Positions 11,298 through 23,952 of a DNA stretch of 64,000 bases are shown piece after piece (position 1 is the stretch's first letter; each line of letters starts with the position of its first letter). This stretch comes from Nageia nagi (Eukaryota > Pinophyta). The notes beneath the pieces are model-generated. The model saw nothing but the letters and a program-made list of their open reading frames with translations, was not told the DNA's origin and ran no database searches. The position numbers and the translations under genes were made by a program. The stretch spans positions 147,746,001 through 147,810,000 of the forward strand of contig JBITNC010000001.1 in the NCBI GenBank assembly GCA_050084985.1. The letters are read 5' to 3'.

Positions 11298-11504
11298 CTA
11301 TTCATTAGGTATGTCATAAATCATGCAAGTTCCCCAACATGACCCATGCTTAATATATAGGCTCACCCAAAAGGAATCTTTCAAAACACTATAAGCATGA
11401 TCAAATTTATCTAATAGACTTGATAATGTTGTCATAGATAAGATCTTATATTGTACACCTTCAGGCAATTTAGAAAAGTGATCTATGTCTACATCCAATG
11501 ACAA
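11298..11504 (-). pseudogene. Possible F-box-like fragment
   Basis: A 68-codon minus-strand frame reads FSKLPEGVQYKILSMTTLSS, then SLLDKFDHAYSVLKDSFW. The LP..VQ..ILS...L.SLL...W spacing resembles an F-box, which links substrates to SCF ubiquitin ligases. No downstream repeat domain (kelch, LRR or WD) is visible, and the frame stops soon after. It could be a truncated host gene fragment or chance. Confidence is low. Confidence 0.3.
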
Positions 11505-11939
11505 TACCTAAGTTTCTATATGGTTGCTTGGGAATGTACACAACGTGGGGTGTAAAGGGAAGATAATTCCTAAGGAGTGGGTGGAATATAATTTAGATAG
11601 AAAATCCTTCGATTTGTTAATCCAAAAGCACAATGAGGATCTCATGATGCTAGTGTTTAAATGTAATCAACCACTTGCATATTATATGCAAATTTTAGAA
11701 ATTGCATAAAGTTTTTTTTTGGGACACAACATATATAAAATTTTTATTTACATGAAGATAATAAATTGGCATGCAAAGGTCAAGTGATATATATACAATA
11801 CAAATATATGTATAATACAACAATTTTTATTTTTCATATTTTTATATTTTTTATTTTTATTATTTTTGTTGTTTCTTGTATTTTTTACAATGGAAGGTGA
11901 TTTACAATCCTTGAATGATGCTAGTAAATTGTTTTCTTA
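11505..11939. other. Non-coding stretch; left limit of element B not defined
   Basis: A+T-rich DNA with poly-T and no LTR that I can match to element B's right-hand LTR. Element B's 3' LTR should lie here or further left. I could not find it. Confidence 0.4.
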
Positions 11940-13370
11940 TGAATAAACCAAAATCCATGATCTAAGAAGTAATGGTAAGAGGGCCACAATTGAATATGAA
12001 GGGGACCTTGCCCCATGATATATGGTTTAGAATGAATGGGGTATGAAACGAGTAGTGGGAATGATGGTTTATGCTTTGGCTTGAACTTCTTAATGATTCC
12101 TGTTAGATTCTGTAGATGAAGTTGAAACTTTAGAATGTATCTCAGGAAGCATCAGAAAGGATGGTATGTATGTAGGATGCAATGAAATAGGAGGTGATGG
12201 AATTAGTGGTAATGGAGAAGTTCATGGCAAAAAGTATGGAATGAGACTCCCCATAGAAGCACCAATACTCATTTTGTTGAAAGCATTAGAACAATGTTTA
12301 TGGCCAACAATTTTTATTTTCTTCCTCTTATTTAAACGTTGACTAATTCAATCAAATCGTATCTTCACATTCAAGGGACTATTCATGCAATAACTATTGT
12401 TGAACAATGAAGTATAATTATATAAAGTTTCATATTTTGAAAAGAATGGCATAAGATATGACAATACTTGTTCTGAAACAACTAAAGTTAGGATGAAAGG
12501 ATGTCCCATATATTTGGTATGAATATCTTTGACACAATAAATCATAATTTTGGGTTTATCATAAGGCTAATATAAATGTAACCATTATAATGAACTCATT
12601 TCAAATTCTTGTTCCATTCACATTTCCTATGCCTTTATTTCAATTGTAACTCTTAAACCATTTATTCTTAATTCCCATGCATTTGATGTACGATTCTCAT
12701 AATATTTCATTGCTATTACTTGTTGAATATATTTTGATAAAGCTATAAAGGGAGAAATAAGTGTAGAAAAATGTTTTTGAAGTAACATCATGTAATCATC
12801 CCCTTTATACCTATCCATGCAATCTAGATTAGTGTAATCAAATTGGAATTATATTTGCAAATATCTTGATTATTTAAGTGTTGAAGATTTTCTTTGAGTA
12901 TTATGAAAAGGAGGATAAGGGAATCTTGATTTTAAATGTGAAAAGCATTGATTAATATTTTGCTTAATTTTCCTCAACTTCCTTAGTTTGGGAAAAAATA
13001 TAGGAGAAAAGTCATATATCAATTTTGGATGACACAAATCTCTTATAAGTTGATTCATCCAAGTCATAATTGGATGTAAGCTTTGCATATTTTTACATGC
13101 AATGTCTAAAATCAAATCATTAAAAGTGCAATCAAGTATGAGTCTAGGTGATGTGGTGGGCCAATACAAGCATAATAAGTTTATTTTATGCATTTATGTG
13201 TAGTAATACCAATAGTCCAAGAAGTACATAGCTCAATCTATATAAATATCAAGGTTGTCTTCTTTAACACATATTTTCCATCCTATATTTACTTGGATAA
13301 TAATTCAAAGCCAAATTCCTCTGTACGTCAATGTGCAATCAAAGGAAATTCCAAGCCCTTTAAAAAATGA
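11940..13370 (-). pseudogene. Element B extra ORF downstream of integrase
   Basis: Three open stretches on the minus strand (12870-13193, 12627-12818, 12348-12545) lie in one reading frame, and the frame can be followed from about 13370 to about 11940 with roughly a dozen stops. It includes LILDCTFNDLILDIACKN, MDRYKGDDYMMLLQKHFS, KYIQQVIAMKYYENR, AWELRINGLRVTIEIKA and a Pro/Ser-rich tail. So one protein of about 450-480 residues once followed integrase in sense orientation. I recognise no domain and no similarity to element C's extra ORF. Tat and Athila-type elements are known to carry extra or env-like ORFs in this position. Confidence 0.55.
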
Positions 13371-13589
13371 ATTTCATCAATTTGGATATGGTCCTATCTC
13401 CTAGATATCGTGACCTTTCAAACCATGGAGTCTATCATATTCCTCTTCTTTCCAATGGTATGTGAACACTCTTGTTACTTTTTATCATCATCTCTATCTA
13501 ATTTATGCATATTTATGATTTTTTGCATATTATTTACTTATTTGAACTATATTTACAATAAGTACAAATTGATATAAAAGATTTTAACT

Positions 13590-14920
13590 ATGAAAAGAAT
13601 GAATATGCATAATGTTTATGGGCTCACACTCATCATTTCTTCCCATATCAGCTAATTGGTAAGCACTAGAACTAGATTTCTTCTTAATAATGTATGGTCC
13701 TAACCAATTAGGAGTAAATTTATCACAAAGTTGACATTCCATTCATGAGGTTTGTTGATTTTCTTTAAGTAGTAAATCTCCTATATTAAATTCATAGATT
13801 TTGGATTTTTTTTTATCAAAAGCTTTCTTGATATGATTTTGATAAGTTCACATATGTACAAGTGCATGAATTCACCTTTCGTATAATAACAATAATTGAT
13901 CTAGTCTAGTTTGACTTGTTGCTTCATCTATTATATAATATTTTAATGTGATACATAAAGAGGGAATTTCAATTTCCAATGGTAGTACTGCTTTTGCCCC
14001 ATAAACTAAAGAAAATAGGGTTACTCCAGTAGGATTTTTGATGCTAGTATGATATGCCCATAAAGCATGTGGGATCCTTGCATGCCAATATCTATGGGAA
14101 TTGTTAACTATTTTCAACAAAATGATTCTAATGGTTTTCTTTGTAGCTATAGCTTAACCATTCCTTTGAGGATAGTAGGGGATTGAGAAACTAATCCTAA
14201 TGTGGTGTCCCTTACACAAAGATAATACCCCTTTATTTTTAAATTTTTTTCCATTATCCATTACAATTTGAGTCAAAATTCCAAAATAATATATGATGTG
14301 ATGTTCTATGAATTATGCTATTTTAGGACCTTTAGTGGAAATCATAGGGATGTTCTCAACCCATTTTGTAAAATATTTTGTAGCTATAATTATGAATTTA
14401 TGAGCAACTGATGAAGTGGGTGAGATTTGACTTATAAGGTATAATGCCCATCTTGAGAACGGCCATAATGATTTCATTGGTTGTAAAGATAGTGATGGTT
14501 GAATATATAGATTTGCATGTTTTTGACAGTTAAGAAATTTCTTAACATATTCAACAAAATCATGTTCCATTATAGGCCAATAGTATCCCATGCACATTAA
14601 TTATTTTGTGATGGCTAGACCAATAAAGTGTCATCCACATATTCCATCATGTGCGGATGAGATTGCAATTTGTGAATCAACCCATTCTAAACATATAAGG
14701 AATATGCTATAGAAACCCCTATGGTACAACACATCTCCTAGTATGCAATGATAGGAAGCTTTTAATTTGAATGCCTTTTTAGCTATTTTAGTTAAATCTT
14801 GAGGTAAGACTCCATCTCTAAAGAATTTGACTAATTTAATATGCCATAAGTTTTTATATTCAATAGTGATATAAAAGACTTCATGTGATTCATCATTTGC
14901 ATCCAAGGAAGATTCAATGA
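13590..14920 (-). pseudogene. Element B integrase
   Basis: This enzyme would insert the cDNA into host DNA. On the minus strand an N-terminal region (14631-14906) leads to SAHDGICG, then GYYWPIMEHDFVEYVKKF and LNCQKH, the His/Cys zinc module. The core follows: the first catalytic Asp is lost (WALYLI for the usual WALDLI-type motif), the second is kept in MDNG, and the Glu position reads Ile in NG-stop-AIATKK. The GPY/F-type tail is visible at about 13600-13760 as NWLGPYIIKKK and QLADMGR. It is broken by stops and frameshifts around 14140-14310. Confidence 0.8.
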
Positions 14921-14969
14921 TTTAAATTACTTTGATATGAATTGTACATCGATGAGGATCTTATGGGAT

Positions 14970-15370
14970 CAAGGATCCAATTGACACCATGGCATCAACA
15001 AACCTATTAGTTGATATAGGCACCGCTTCTATCTCATATTTTTTGAATGATTGTAGTAGTGTATCTACTAATTTTTTATATTTTTGAAGTAATAATTTTT
15101 TACATTGATAAATTCCTTTGACTTGATTTAATATTAGCAATGATTCACCAATGAATTTTATTTTTTTTAATCTTTAATTTCATAGTGATCTTCATAGCTA
15201 ATATTAAAGCCTCATATTCAGCATTATTATTCATGCATGGGAAGGTTAATTTGAAAGAATATGGTATGGGTACCCCTTGTTGTGTAATAAATACAACACT
15301 AGTGCCCCTACTTTGTTCACATCAAGAACTGACAAAGTAGATTATCATATCCCATTCTTCTTCAAGATCA
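14970..15370 (-). pseudogene. Element B archaeal-type RNase H (aRH)
   Basis: After the retroviral-type RNase H and a linker, the minus strand reads EEEWDMI, then VVFITQQGVPIPYSFKL and NNNAEYEALILAMK, then ESLLILNQVKG after a shift, and a tail with NRFVDAM. This is the second RNase H typical of Tat elements, which removes RNA from RNA:DNA hybrids. The catalytic Glu in AEYEAL is kept. The first Asp block is damaged, and the Asp of the GDS-type motif reads Glu. The fragment contains a frameshift near 15175. Its position between gRH and integrase contrasts with element C. Confidence 0.75.
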
Positions 15371-15479
15371 ACAAGGGCTTCCATTTCATTTAGTTGGAAG
15401 ACATTGTCATCTAGTAGTTCAATTATAAGAGGTTTATAGTCTTGCAAAGGTGCTTCTACAATATAATCAGCTATAACTT

Positions 15480-16810
15480 GACATTTTATATATTTTTGAC
15501 TTATGAATTGCAAATCAAATTTTGTTAAGTGCATGATCCACTTCTATGTTCTTGTATTTTGGTAATTTTTGTTCATCATATATTTTAATGGATCTACTTT
15601 GGGAATCACATAAGTCGTATGGTTCAACATGTAATGCCTTAGATTCTTTATTGCAAAAAAATATTGCTAAGCACCACTTTTTCATGTATACATATCTTAT
15701 TTTGTAATTAAATAGAGTTCAAATAAGATAGTATATGGCTTGTTCCTTGTTATTTTCATTCTTTTGAGAAAGCATGATACCTAAGGTGGTTTTTGTGGCT
15801 GATGAATAAAGTAAAAATGGTTCTCCTTCTCTTGGAGGAATTAAAACTGGTGGTGATAAAAGATAGCAATTTATTTCATAAAATGTTTCTTATTCTTAAT
15901 TGCCCCAATGAAATTCAATTCCCTTTTTTAACAATTTATTAAAAGGTTTGAATTTATCAGATAATTATGATATAAAGCACCTTATTGCTTGTAATTTCCC
16001 TTCCAAACTCTATAATTGTTTTATAATTGAAGACAAAGACATATTTACTATGGATTTTATTTTATTTGAATCTACTTCAATTCCTCATATTGATACAATA
16101 AAATTGAGTAACTTTCCTTAAGTAACTCCAAAGACACATTTCTTTGGATCTAGTCTAACATTATGTTCTAACAACCTATCAAAGATTGTTATTAGTACTT
16201 TCTGATGTTCTCTAGTTTTGGATTTAGCCAATAAATTATCTACATAATCATCCATGATATAATGCATGTATTCATGGAAAATGTATGTCATTTCTCTTTG
16301 ATAAGTTTCCTTAGCATTCTTTAAACCAAAAGGCATTACTTTGTAACAAAAGGTTCCCCAAGTGTGGTGAATGTTATCTAATGTTGATCTTATGTAGCCA
16401 CTTTTATTTGATTGTATCTAGAAAAATCATTCATTAATGAGAGCATTTCATGTCCAGCCATAGCATCAACCAAATTATCAATAATTGGAAGTGGGAAATC
16501 ATCTTTTGGACATGCTTTATTGAGATCTCTAAAATCTATGCAAACATGAATCTTTCCATTAACCATTTTGGATATCCAATCGAAATAATCAATAGGTTGA
16601 ATAAATTTCACTTCTAGTATATTTTTTAATACTTCTTTTACCATTAAAGCTATTGGAGGATGCATTTTTTTGTAGCTTTTGCTTAATAGGCTTACAATGT
16701 TTTTTAAGGCCTAAGTTGTGTACAACTAATTTTAAATTTAGCCTAGACATATCTGCATAGGACCATGCAAATACTTTATGTTTTTCTTTAGGAAAAGACA
16801 CAAATATATT
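15480..16810 (-). pseudogene. Element B reverse transcriptase and retroviral-type RNase H
   Basis: The RT begins near 16800 (KVFAWSYADM, LVVHNLGLKK). It continues with IHVCIDFRDLNKACPKDDFP and a MPFGLKNAKETYQREM motif at about 16300. The catalytic YVDD box reads DDYVDN, so one of the two essential aspartates is Asn. The following RNase H (about 15480-15960) has LLYSSATKTTLGIMLSQK and ENNKEQAIYY; its first Asp is missing, as often in Tat elements where the extra RNase H takes over. At least two frameshifts and several stops occur. It would copy element RNA into DNA. Confidence 0.85.
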
Positions 16811-18040
16811 TATTTATTTTTAATTTAAGGATTTTTCTAATTGAATAATGTTGGGATCCCATTTCTAACTGGTTGGGCACTAGAATCCAATTTTTATCAT
16901 CTAGGTTATATTCCTTATCTTCACCAATATTTTTTTCAATTAAGGTTGTATTTATGGAGGATCTGAATGATTGGAATATAACATTTATATCTTTAAATTC
17001 TTGTATGGTGGGATTCTCATAAATGAATAAAAAGTTTGCAGTATCTTTATTAACCATGAAATGTGATGAAGAGTTATTTGAACTTACTGGAATCCATGAT
17101 TCAAACTCATCACTTCTAGACCAATCAAAAGATATTTTTTTAAAAACTTTATGAGATATCTCTTCAATATGGACCATGTTGCAAAATATATATTTAAGTA
17201 TCAATGTGTTAGACTCTATTTCACTTTGATTGGTCATCCTTTCAAAACTTTGAATTAATTCTTCATACTCAAAGTTTTTTGGTTCTAACTCAACCATTTC
17301 TACAACATAATCTTTTTTATTCTCTCCTATATACCCTAAACTTATTTTTTTAGTTGGTAATTGATAATGAATATCGATTGTATATCTAGGTCCTTATTCA
17401 TATTGATCTAAACCATGTCCTTTCCATTGACATATATGAAAGTATCTTTGAATAAAGGATCATACGAAAGGTGAAAAATATTCTAATGAATTACAAAATA
17501 CATATTAATTTTAGGTAAAGAAATTGTTGGTTACATAGGACCAACGTATACAAATAATGTTTGTTTAGGTTTGCTTCCTAGTAGAACCAATTTCTCCACC
17601 ACACTAGGTGATTCTTTAGGTCATTCAATGTCTTGGGTGGGAGGAATATTGAATATTACATCATTAATCTCATACTCCCCTATTCCCAAATTAAATAACT
17701 TTATTGTTATAGGATAAATATCTAATAATTTGTCATCTTTAACATCATTAATTTGAGATGAGATATTTACTTGGGATGAATTTTTTTATGAGGAGGCTTT
17801 GTTTAATTCATCTAGCTTATGAGCTCTTTCTTCCCTAGATTCTTTTTCTTGTGGTGTGGGAGTTATTTTTGGTTGTAAAATATCTTGATGATAATTAATT
17901 TAATTTAAGTTGATTAATAGCTTGCTTCTCTTTTAAGATATTTATGATCATTATTATCGATATTAATTACTAATGGCTCATCTTTCAGTAGTGGTATCAT
18001 GAAAAAATGAGTGGATGGTAAAGCTATATCATTAGGTAAA
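16811..18040 (-). pseudogene. Element B polyprotein linker between protease and RT
   Basis: About 1.2 kb lies between protease and RT. The best frame (16811-17297) encodes an acidic, Asn/Ser-rich segment with no motif I know (MVELEPKNFEYEEL; NLDDKNWILVPNQLEMGS). Further right it is broken by stops and frameshifts. Long spacers here are common in Tat elements. Confidence 0.5.
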
Positions 18041-18480
18041 TAAGTAGTGTTAAAATGTGAATATTATTTGTCATCTCTAGGTACAAAATGCACTACTCCT
18101 TCATGAATATATTTAAAATAATTATGATATGTCAATGGGACACATTGCATATCTTTGATCCAATATATTCCATAGAGAATATTATATTGTGTGATATCTC
18201 CTTCAATCACTTGTAGTAATGTTTTCACCATATTTGATCCTATAGTGATAGGTAAGGAAATTGACCCTATTGTTGAACATAGAGCATCAATAAACACTTT
18301 TAGTTGAAGAGATGTTGACAGATATGTGAGAAATGAATATTTAAATTTTTGTATGCAATTATTGAACTAATATTAATAGCCAATCCTCCATCAACTAGGA
18401 TTCTTTTAAATGTTTTTCCATTGACCATTGTTATAATATGCAAAGGTGGATCTAATTTTTATGTTCCTTTGGGATTCTTT
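18041..18480 (-). pseudogene. Element B aspartic protease
   Basis: The minus strand reads FKRILVDGGLAINI near 18375-18420, the active-site loop with D-G-G intact. After a frameshift it continues (18064-18297) with ALCSTIGSISLPITIGSN, QVIEGDITQYNILYG and a tail matching element A's protease region. It would cleave the gag-pol precursor. Compared with A (D-E-G), B keeps the more usual D-G-G. Confidence 0.75.
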
Positions 18481-21150
18481 AATTCATGATCATAAAAAAA
18501 TATTGTAGATTTTTGAATTATTTTAATGTTTACCATAAAATTTTTAAAGCTCTCATGATTATTAATATCTATTTCAATTGTTTGTAATAGTTGATTCATA
18601 GCATCTCTGTGATATTTGGATTGTTGTAACAACACAAATAAGGATAATTCTTTTTGGGAACCTTTTAGTTGTTATTGTAGATCACCTTTTATAGAAACTT
18701 TAGGAAGTTGTGGTTTGGGTATGTGGGGTTGTATGTGACTCTTATCTTACTAATGATTTGACACACCATTTTGTCTCCCTTGTATCTTTTGAACTCTTGT
18801 AGCAAAACTTATCATGCCTATGAAATTTGAATTGTCTTGGCTCCATTTATGTATTACTTGATTTTCACTTGAATGTAAGGAAATGGTATTAGTTGGATGT
18901 TGTGGAAGTGGGTTTTGGTAAATTCTCAAATTTTGATTAGAAATTGCAACATGATTATCCACCTCTAACTTCCAATTGTAAATTAATTCTAGGACTATAT
19001 TTTTTAAGGTTCGTTACTTGTTTGTATCGTGATCCTTTTGTCAATGAAAATTAAAAAATTCTTCTTCATTATACCATCTACTTTCCTTCTAGGATTTTAT
19101 AGCCTTATTTCAACCAAAGTAATTATTTTATGATCACATAATTTTTTCAAAATATCATAAAGAGGTTCTAATAAAGATGTATATTTCCTTCTTGGCTTAA
19201 AATTATTTTTGACATTTTGATATGATGATGATTCCACATTTTTTACAATTGAAACTTTATTCATCGATAATTATTTATTTACTTGTTCTATTTGATTTTT
19301 ATTCTTAGTGTAACCTTCTCTCTTCTTAGTATTTATCTCTCCATCTTGGATTTTAACTCTTTCAATAATCACTGCTTGAGAGATAGCTTCTTCAAAGGTT
19401 TTATGTTGTTGAATCAACAATTTACTAGCAATAGGTCTTAAACAACTTTGAATGAATAACTTAACTAGTTCTTCCTGAGGCAAAGTGTAAGACATACTAT
19501 ACAACACCACCCTCCATCTTTGAATGAAATCAATAACTGGTTCATTTGATAATTATTGCAATCTTATGAGATCAATGATGGAGGTCTTATCTTTGATGTT
19601 GATTTTGAAATGTTCTAGAAACAAATTTGAACTAAGATTATGATTTAATGCTATGTTCTAGTAAGTTGTTATACCAATGCATTGTTTGTTCAAAAAGCTT
19701 CATAGAAAATATATGTAAGATTAATGCATCTTCATTAGAAATCAAGTAATTTGAATATTTGAATTTCCTTAGATGTTCCATAGGATCTTGTTTTCCTTTA
19801 AATGGTTCAATTTTTGGTATTTCAAAATTATAAGGAATTTATTTCTTTGGAACATTAGGATGAATTAGTTCATTACAAATTGTATCATAAGATATTTTTT
19901 ATTTATCTTGCATAGATAACCTTTTTTGTACCTCTTTTAATCTTTTATGTAAATCACCATTCTCTTTTGTTACCCTCTCCATTGGTTGATTACGTGAATA
20001 GCTAGGGTATTCTCCATATCTTGGGTATGCTTTTTCTATAGGATAGTTTACTTTTTTGTATCCTTAGGTAGGCTCATATCAATGTTTTGATGGTGTCCTT
20101 GCCTCATAATAACCTTCACTATAAGGTGGTGTTAGTGGTGGAGGTTGTTGAGGTGGTCTAGGAGGCAACGATGGCTAAGGAGGTTGATGTCCTTATTTCC
20201 TATTTTACAATGGAGGAAGATGATATACTTGAAGTTAATCTTATGTTTTTTAGAAAATTGAATTCTTTTTAGTAAAGTAGGGGTCTTGATATCTATACAC
20301 TCCATGGTTATGAGGAGATAACGATCATGCCCTAGATGGTGGTTGATTACTTACCTTTAAACCTTGATCAATTCCAATTTGACCTTAATGTTGAATATAT
20401 GATATATTTATATTTGAGGCATATTTGTAATTAGTTGAATTGGAACTTGGTAATGATATTGAATATTTGGCATATTCCTATTTTGAATTATATTAGGCAT
20501 AAGTTGAGTTTGAGCTTGATAATGTTCAATGAATTTTATTAGTTTTTCCACTTGTTGACTAGATTGAGCCAATACTTGTTGTTGTTGTTGCATATTTTAT
20601 CATTGAACACTCCCTTATTGAGGCACATTTATTTGAGATGCATGTTCTTTCTTATGAGCATAGGGAGGTATTTCTTGCAATTTGAACCTTGGTAAGTTTG
20701 GCTGAGGTGGTTATCATTGAATAATTTGTTGAATTCTTGCTAAAGGAGATGGGGTATTTGATCTTAAGATATGATAAGGATTATCATATGCCTTAACGAT
20801 ATCTATTGTTTAAAGTATAGGAGTTTTTGTATGTATGGAAATCCTTTCATCAAATTCCTCTATTTTTCTTGAAATTGTAGAAGGAAAATAATATTCTTTT
20901 CTTAAGATTGAACTAATTGCCCATCTAGTAAGTATCATGTAACATAGTTATACTTAGGCCTAAAAGGACCTCTTTGCATTATTATATCAACCGATTGTAT
21001 TCTCAAAGGAGGTATTTTTGTTTCTTCATCATTAGGTGGTTATTTTATTATTTATGGTGTATCTTCCCTCAAATGTCTTCCATATGGAGAAATACTATGT
21101 ATATGGGATGAAGATGGAGGTATTCTTAGTTGTGTTAGATGCTTTCTAAC
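18481..21150 (-). pseudogene. Element B gag (capsid, damaged zinc knuckle, Gln-rich N-terminus)
   Basis: The capsid core lies at about 19490-19880 (EPFKGKQDPMEHLRKF; LHIFSMKL). The following segment 19271-19510 reads YTLPQEELVKLFIQSCLRPI and QQHKTFEEAI, nearly identical to element A. The zinc knuckle near 19000-19060 has lost its cysteines (HDTNK remains). A Gln-rich N-terminal segment at 20408-20593 takes the place of A's charged coiled coil. Frameshifts and stops are frequent, so B is more decayed than A here. Confidence 0.8.
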
Positions 21151-22992
21151 ATCTTGTAAATAATTTTCCAAAGGATTTGCTTGTACCCCAAGATTTTCAT
21201 CTCAAGGTTTTTTTTTTCTCGAAAGGCCCAACTAGATATAAGGCCTCCTCTTTCTTCAAATTCATTGATGATCTTGTTCTTGAAGAGCTTGTTGAGAACA
21301 AGTTTGAACCACTATTTTTGTTGTTTTTTATTTTCTATGTTCTTAATAGATAATAAAAATATACAATCATCGTATATAGCAATTACTTTTTGTCTTTTTA
21401 TTTTATGTTTATGAGAAAATAATTTAATGCACAAATATCTTATATAAATATTTATTTTTATGATGTGCTTATCTTTTTTATATTTATTTATGATCAATTT
21501 TAATTAATATTTATTATGTGAGCGATATACATTTTATGTTTGATTTTTTTTAGTTTTCCTAACCTTATTTTATTTAGTTAAGCATTTAATCAAGGAAGAT
21601 GGGTATTCCTAAGAGGCTAGCTATGGCTAACTCACATATTGGTACTTTAGGTGGTCCCCATTAGTGAAATGGGGCTCAAGGAATGCCATTGAGATCTATC
21701 TTGATGATTAAATCCAAGTATAGTTTCTTTTTTATAGTCTTCTAGTGGGAAGTAACAACTTCTAACCTATGAACCCAATATTCATCTCTAGGTTTTGGCT
21801 CTAAGGCTTATTGTATTTTTTTGTGGGTACATAAGAATGTAAGAATCAATGGCTGGTAATACCATCCAATTCATTGATGTTCATTTTATAAGGCTTCATG
21901 ATCATGTAATTAATAAAATAAAATGCATATGAATGCAAACTTTAACCCTTCCAATCATACATGTCCATCAATTAAAGTTTTTAATGTGATTCAAACAATG
22001 TTTTAATTACTGTATGGTAATCTAATCAACCCATGGGATTCATCACCAAATTAATGAGGTTCTTTAACCAAATTTTAAATGAGGTTCATTCAACCTTCTC
22101 ACTGTGAAAGTAATTTAGTATGATTCATTACCTCTTCTTACGAGTAAGAGACCTTTAATATGTATGTAAATTAATAAAGTGTAAGTTTTTTTTCCCTCTT
22201 CGAGTCACATCAACCTTCAACTTCCTCTCAACATGGTAAGGGAAGACAAGTAAGAGTATTAATGTGAATGTAAATTTTAATCGAATGAAAATTCATTACC
22301 CCTTTTACTTAACTTTTCTAATCACTTTAGGTCACCAAGGGTACAAAAGTGAGAGCATAATTTATTTAAATAAAAGTAATTTAGTGTGAGCTTAACCACC
22401 ATATTCATTAGCCATTTAATGAACTATTCTACCATTAACCTGGTTCATTTACCTTTGATTCATTCCTAATTTAATGGAGATTTATTAACCCCTTCCAAGA
22501 GTGGAAGTAATTTAGTGTTGCAAATTCTTTAACCAAATTATGTGATAATATGAAAAAAGTAAAGATTCATTCACTCTTTTCTTATAAGATCCATTCTGAC
22601 CACCTAAGAACGCTCTTCAATGTAAAGGGAGAGCATAAGTAGATAGAATAGAAAAATTTCTTAGGTGAAGTGCTTTGTAATGATCCCTACCCAAAAAATA
22701 AGTTAATTAAACCTTAAAGCTAATTAATAACAATATTAAATACATTTCTATATTTTAACTCTATCTACCCTTTTCTACATGCAATCTGAGCAAAGGGATC
22801 ATACGTTGATGTCCTAATCCAATTGTTAGTGTCCCATACCAAATCATTGGCGACTCTATTAGTGATCCTAAAAATACAAAATAATAATAAAAACCTTAAT
22901 CAAAAGTTAAAACCAAAAGATACAAATAAACACAAAATTATAAAAAACTAAGAACCCTTGTGCTTAATCATTGCTATTGTCTATATGTGAGT
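21151..22992 (-). other. Element B untranslated leader
   Basis: About 1.8 kb with no credible ORF, matching A's leader in length and in scattered phrases (AGTCACATCAACCTTC at about 22203, GGGAGAGCATA at about 22628). On the plus strand at 22847-22860 it carries TTGGCGACTCTATT. Short low-complexity frames at 21181-21497 are not supported. Confidence 0.6.
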
Positions 22993-23010
22993 GCCCTCCT
23001 TCTAGCACCA
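22993..23010 (-). other. Element B primer-binding site
   Basis: TGGTGCTAGAAGGAGGGC on the minus strand starts with the TGG expected to pair with a tRNA CCA end and lies beside the LTR. Element A has the same site with one change in TGG. The primer tRNA is not identified. Confidence 0.75.
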
Positions 23011-23012
23011 AA

Positions 23013-23947
23013 ATATCGACCCAAATAAGTAACTTGTTTCCAGATAAGATAAATACACATTAAATACCAATATATATTTTATTACTCTCTTAAGTGACCT
23101 CAAATGTTACAAAATGAATCTTTAGATTTACAACCTTGCTTGAAGGGATTTTATAAAATTAGTATTTTGATCCTCCTTGGGCCTTTACAAAGTCATTGAT
23201 GTTTAGTATGTAATTGTTGGCATCTCGTTTTAATCATTGGCATCCAACATCAATCATTGGCATCCAAGCTCAATTGTCGGTGTTTCTGATCTTAGAGTTG
23301 GATTTTGCTGAATCTTCTCTTCTACTTCATTTCAACTTTAGTTCTTGATCTTTATTGGTTCTTGATGCAATTTGCCTTCAACACTCTCTACTTTAGCACC
23401 TGTGGATCTTGCACACATGCCAAAATAATAAATCAAACATACCTATTCATAAAAGAAACATCATTAATTAAACAAAGTATACAAACAAATATAAACCTTA
23501 AGTACTTAACTCTTTAATAATTCTATGCAAAATTCTATAACATAATTCTACTTCAATTTTGGGTTCCTTTCTTCATTAATGAAGGTTTAATTTATAACCT
23601 TTTGAGTTTATTTAATTTTTAAATTTAAGGACTAACAACCTAACTCAAAAGCTCATCCAAGTTTAGAATAGCCATGATTCTATTCATGCAACTACCAAAC
23701 CAATAATAACTTGCTCATGATCAAATAAGTTTTTAGAACAAATTAGTTTAAGCACATATCTATTTTCAGCTTGACTAAGTATTGGGTTATCGATGATTGG
23801 GTAGAGTACATCAATGATTCGTTTGAGTATCCAACAACTGGGGTAAATCACCAATGATTGATCATTTAATACAAATTTTATAATAAATATTAATTTTGAT
23901 CCCTTTACATTCAATTTTTGTATGAGGATTATTTTTGGGTGTATATA
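23013..23947 (-). repeat. Element B 5' LTR (~0.93 kb)
   Basis: Bounded on the left by the PBS. On the right the plus strand reads ATTTTTGGGTGTATATA where element A has TTATTTTGAGTGTCTACA. It shares A's order of marks: a GATCTTGCACACA / CTGCACACA block, GGGTTCCTTT / GGGTCCCTTT, and a TATA box. It lacks A's tandem array. Confidence 0.65.
23590..23596 (-). promoter_or_regulatory. TATA box of element B LTR
   Basis: TATAAAT on the minus strand within GGTTATAAATTAAAC, aligned with the TATA box of element A's LTR. Confidence 0.5.
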
Positions 23948-23952
23948 TATAT

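Larger units (their letters stand above)
11940..23947 (-). mobile_element. Element B: Ty3/gypsy Tat-lineage retrotransposon
   Basis: On the minus strand, from right: LTR (23013-23947), PBS, leader, gag, protease, a long linker, RT, retroviral-type RNase H, a second archaeal-type RNase H, integrase with a GPY/F tail, and an extra downstream ORF. The order RT, gRH, aRH, IN and the dual RNase H are hallmarks of the plant Tat clade. Many frameshifts and stops break it. The 3' LTR is not found, so the left boundary is a minimum. Its right edge joins copia element F exactly within F's RNase H. Confidence 0.85.
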
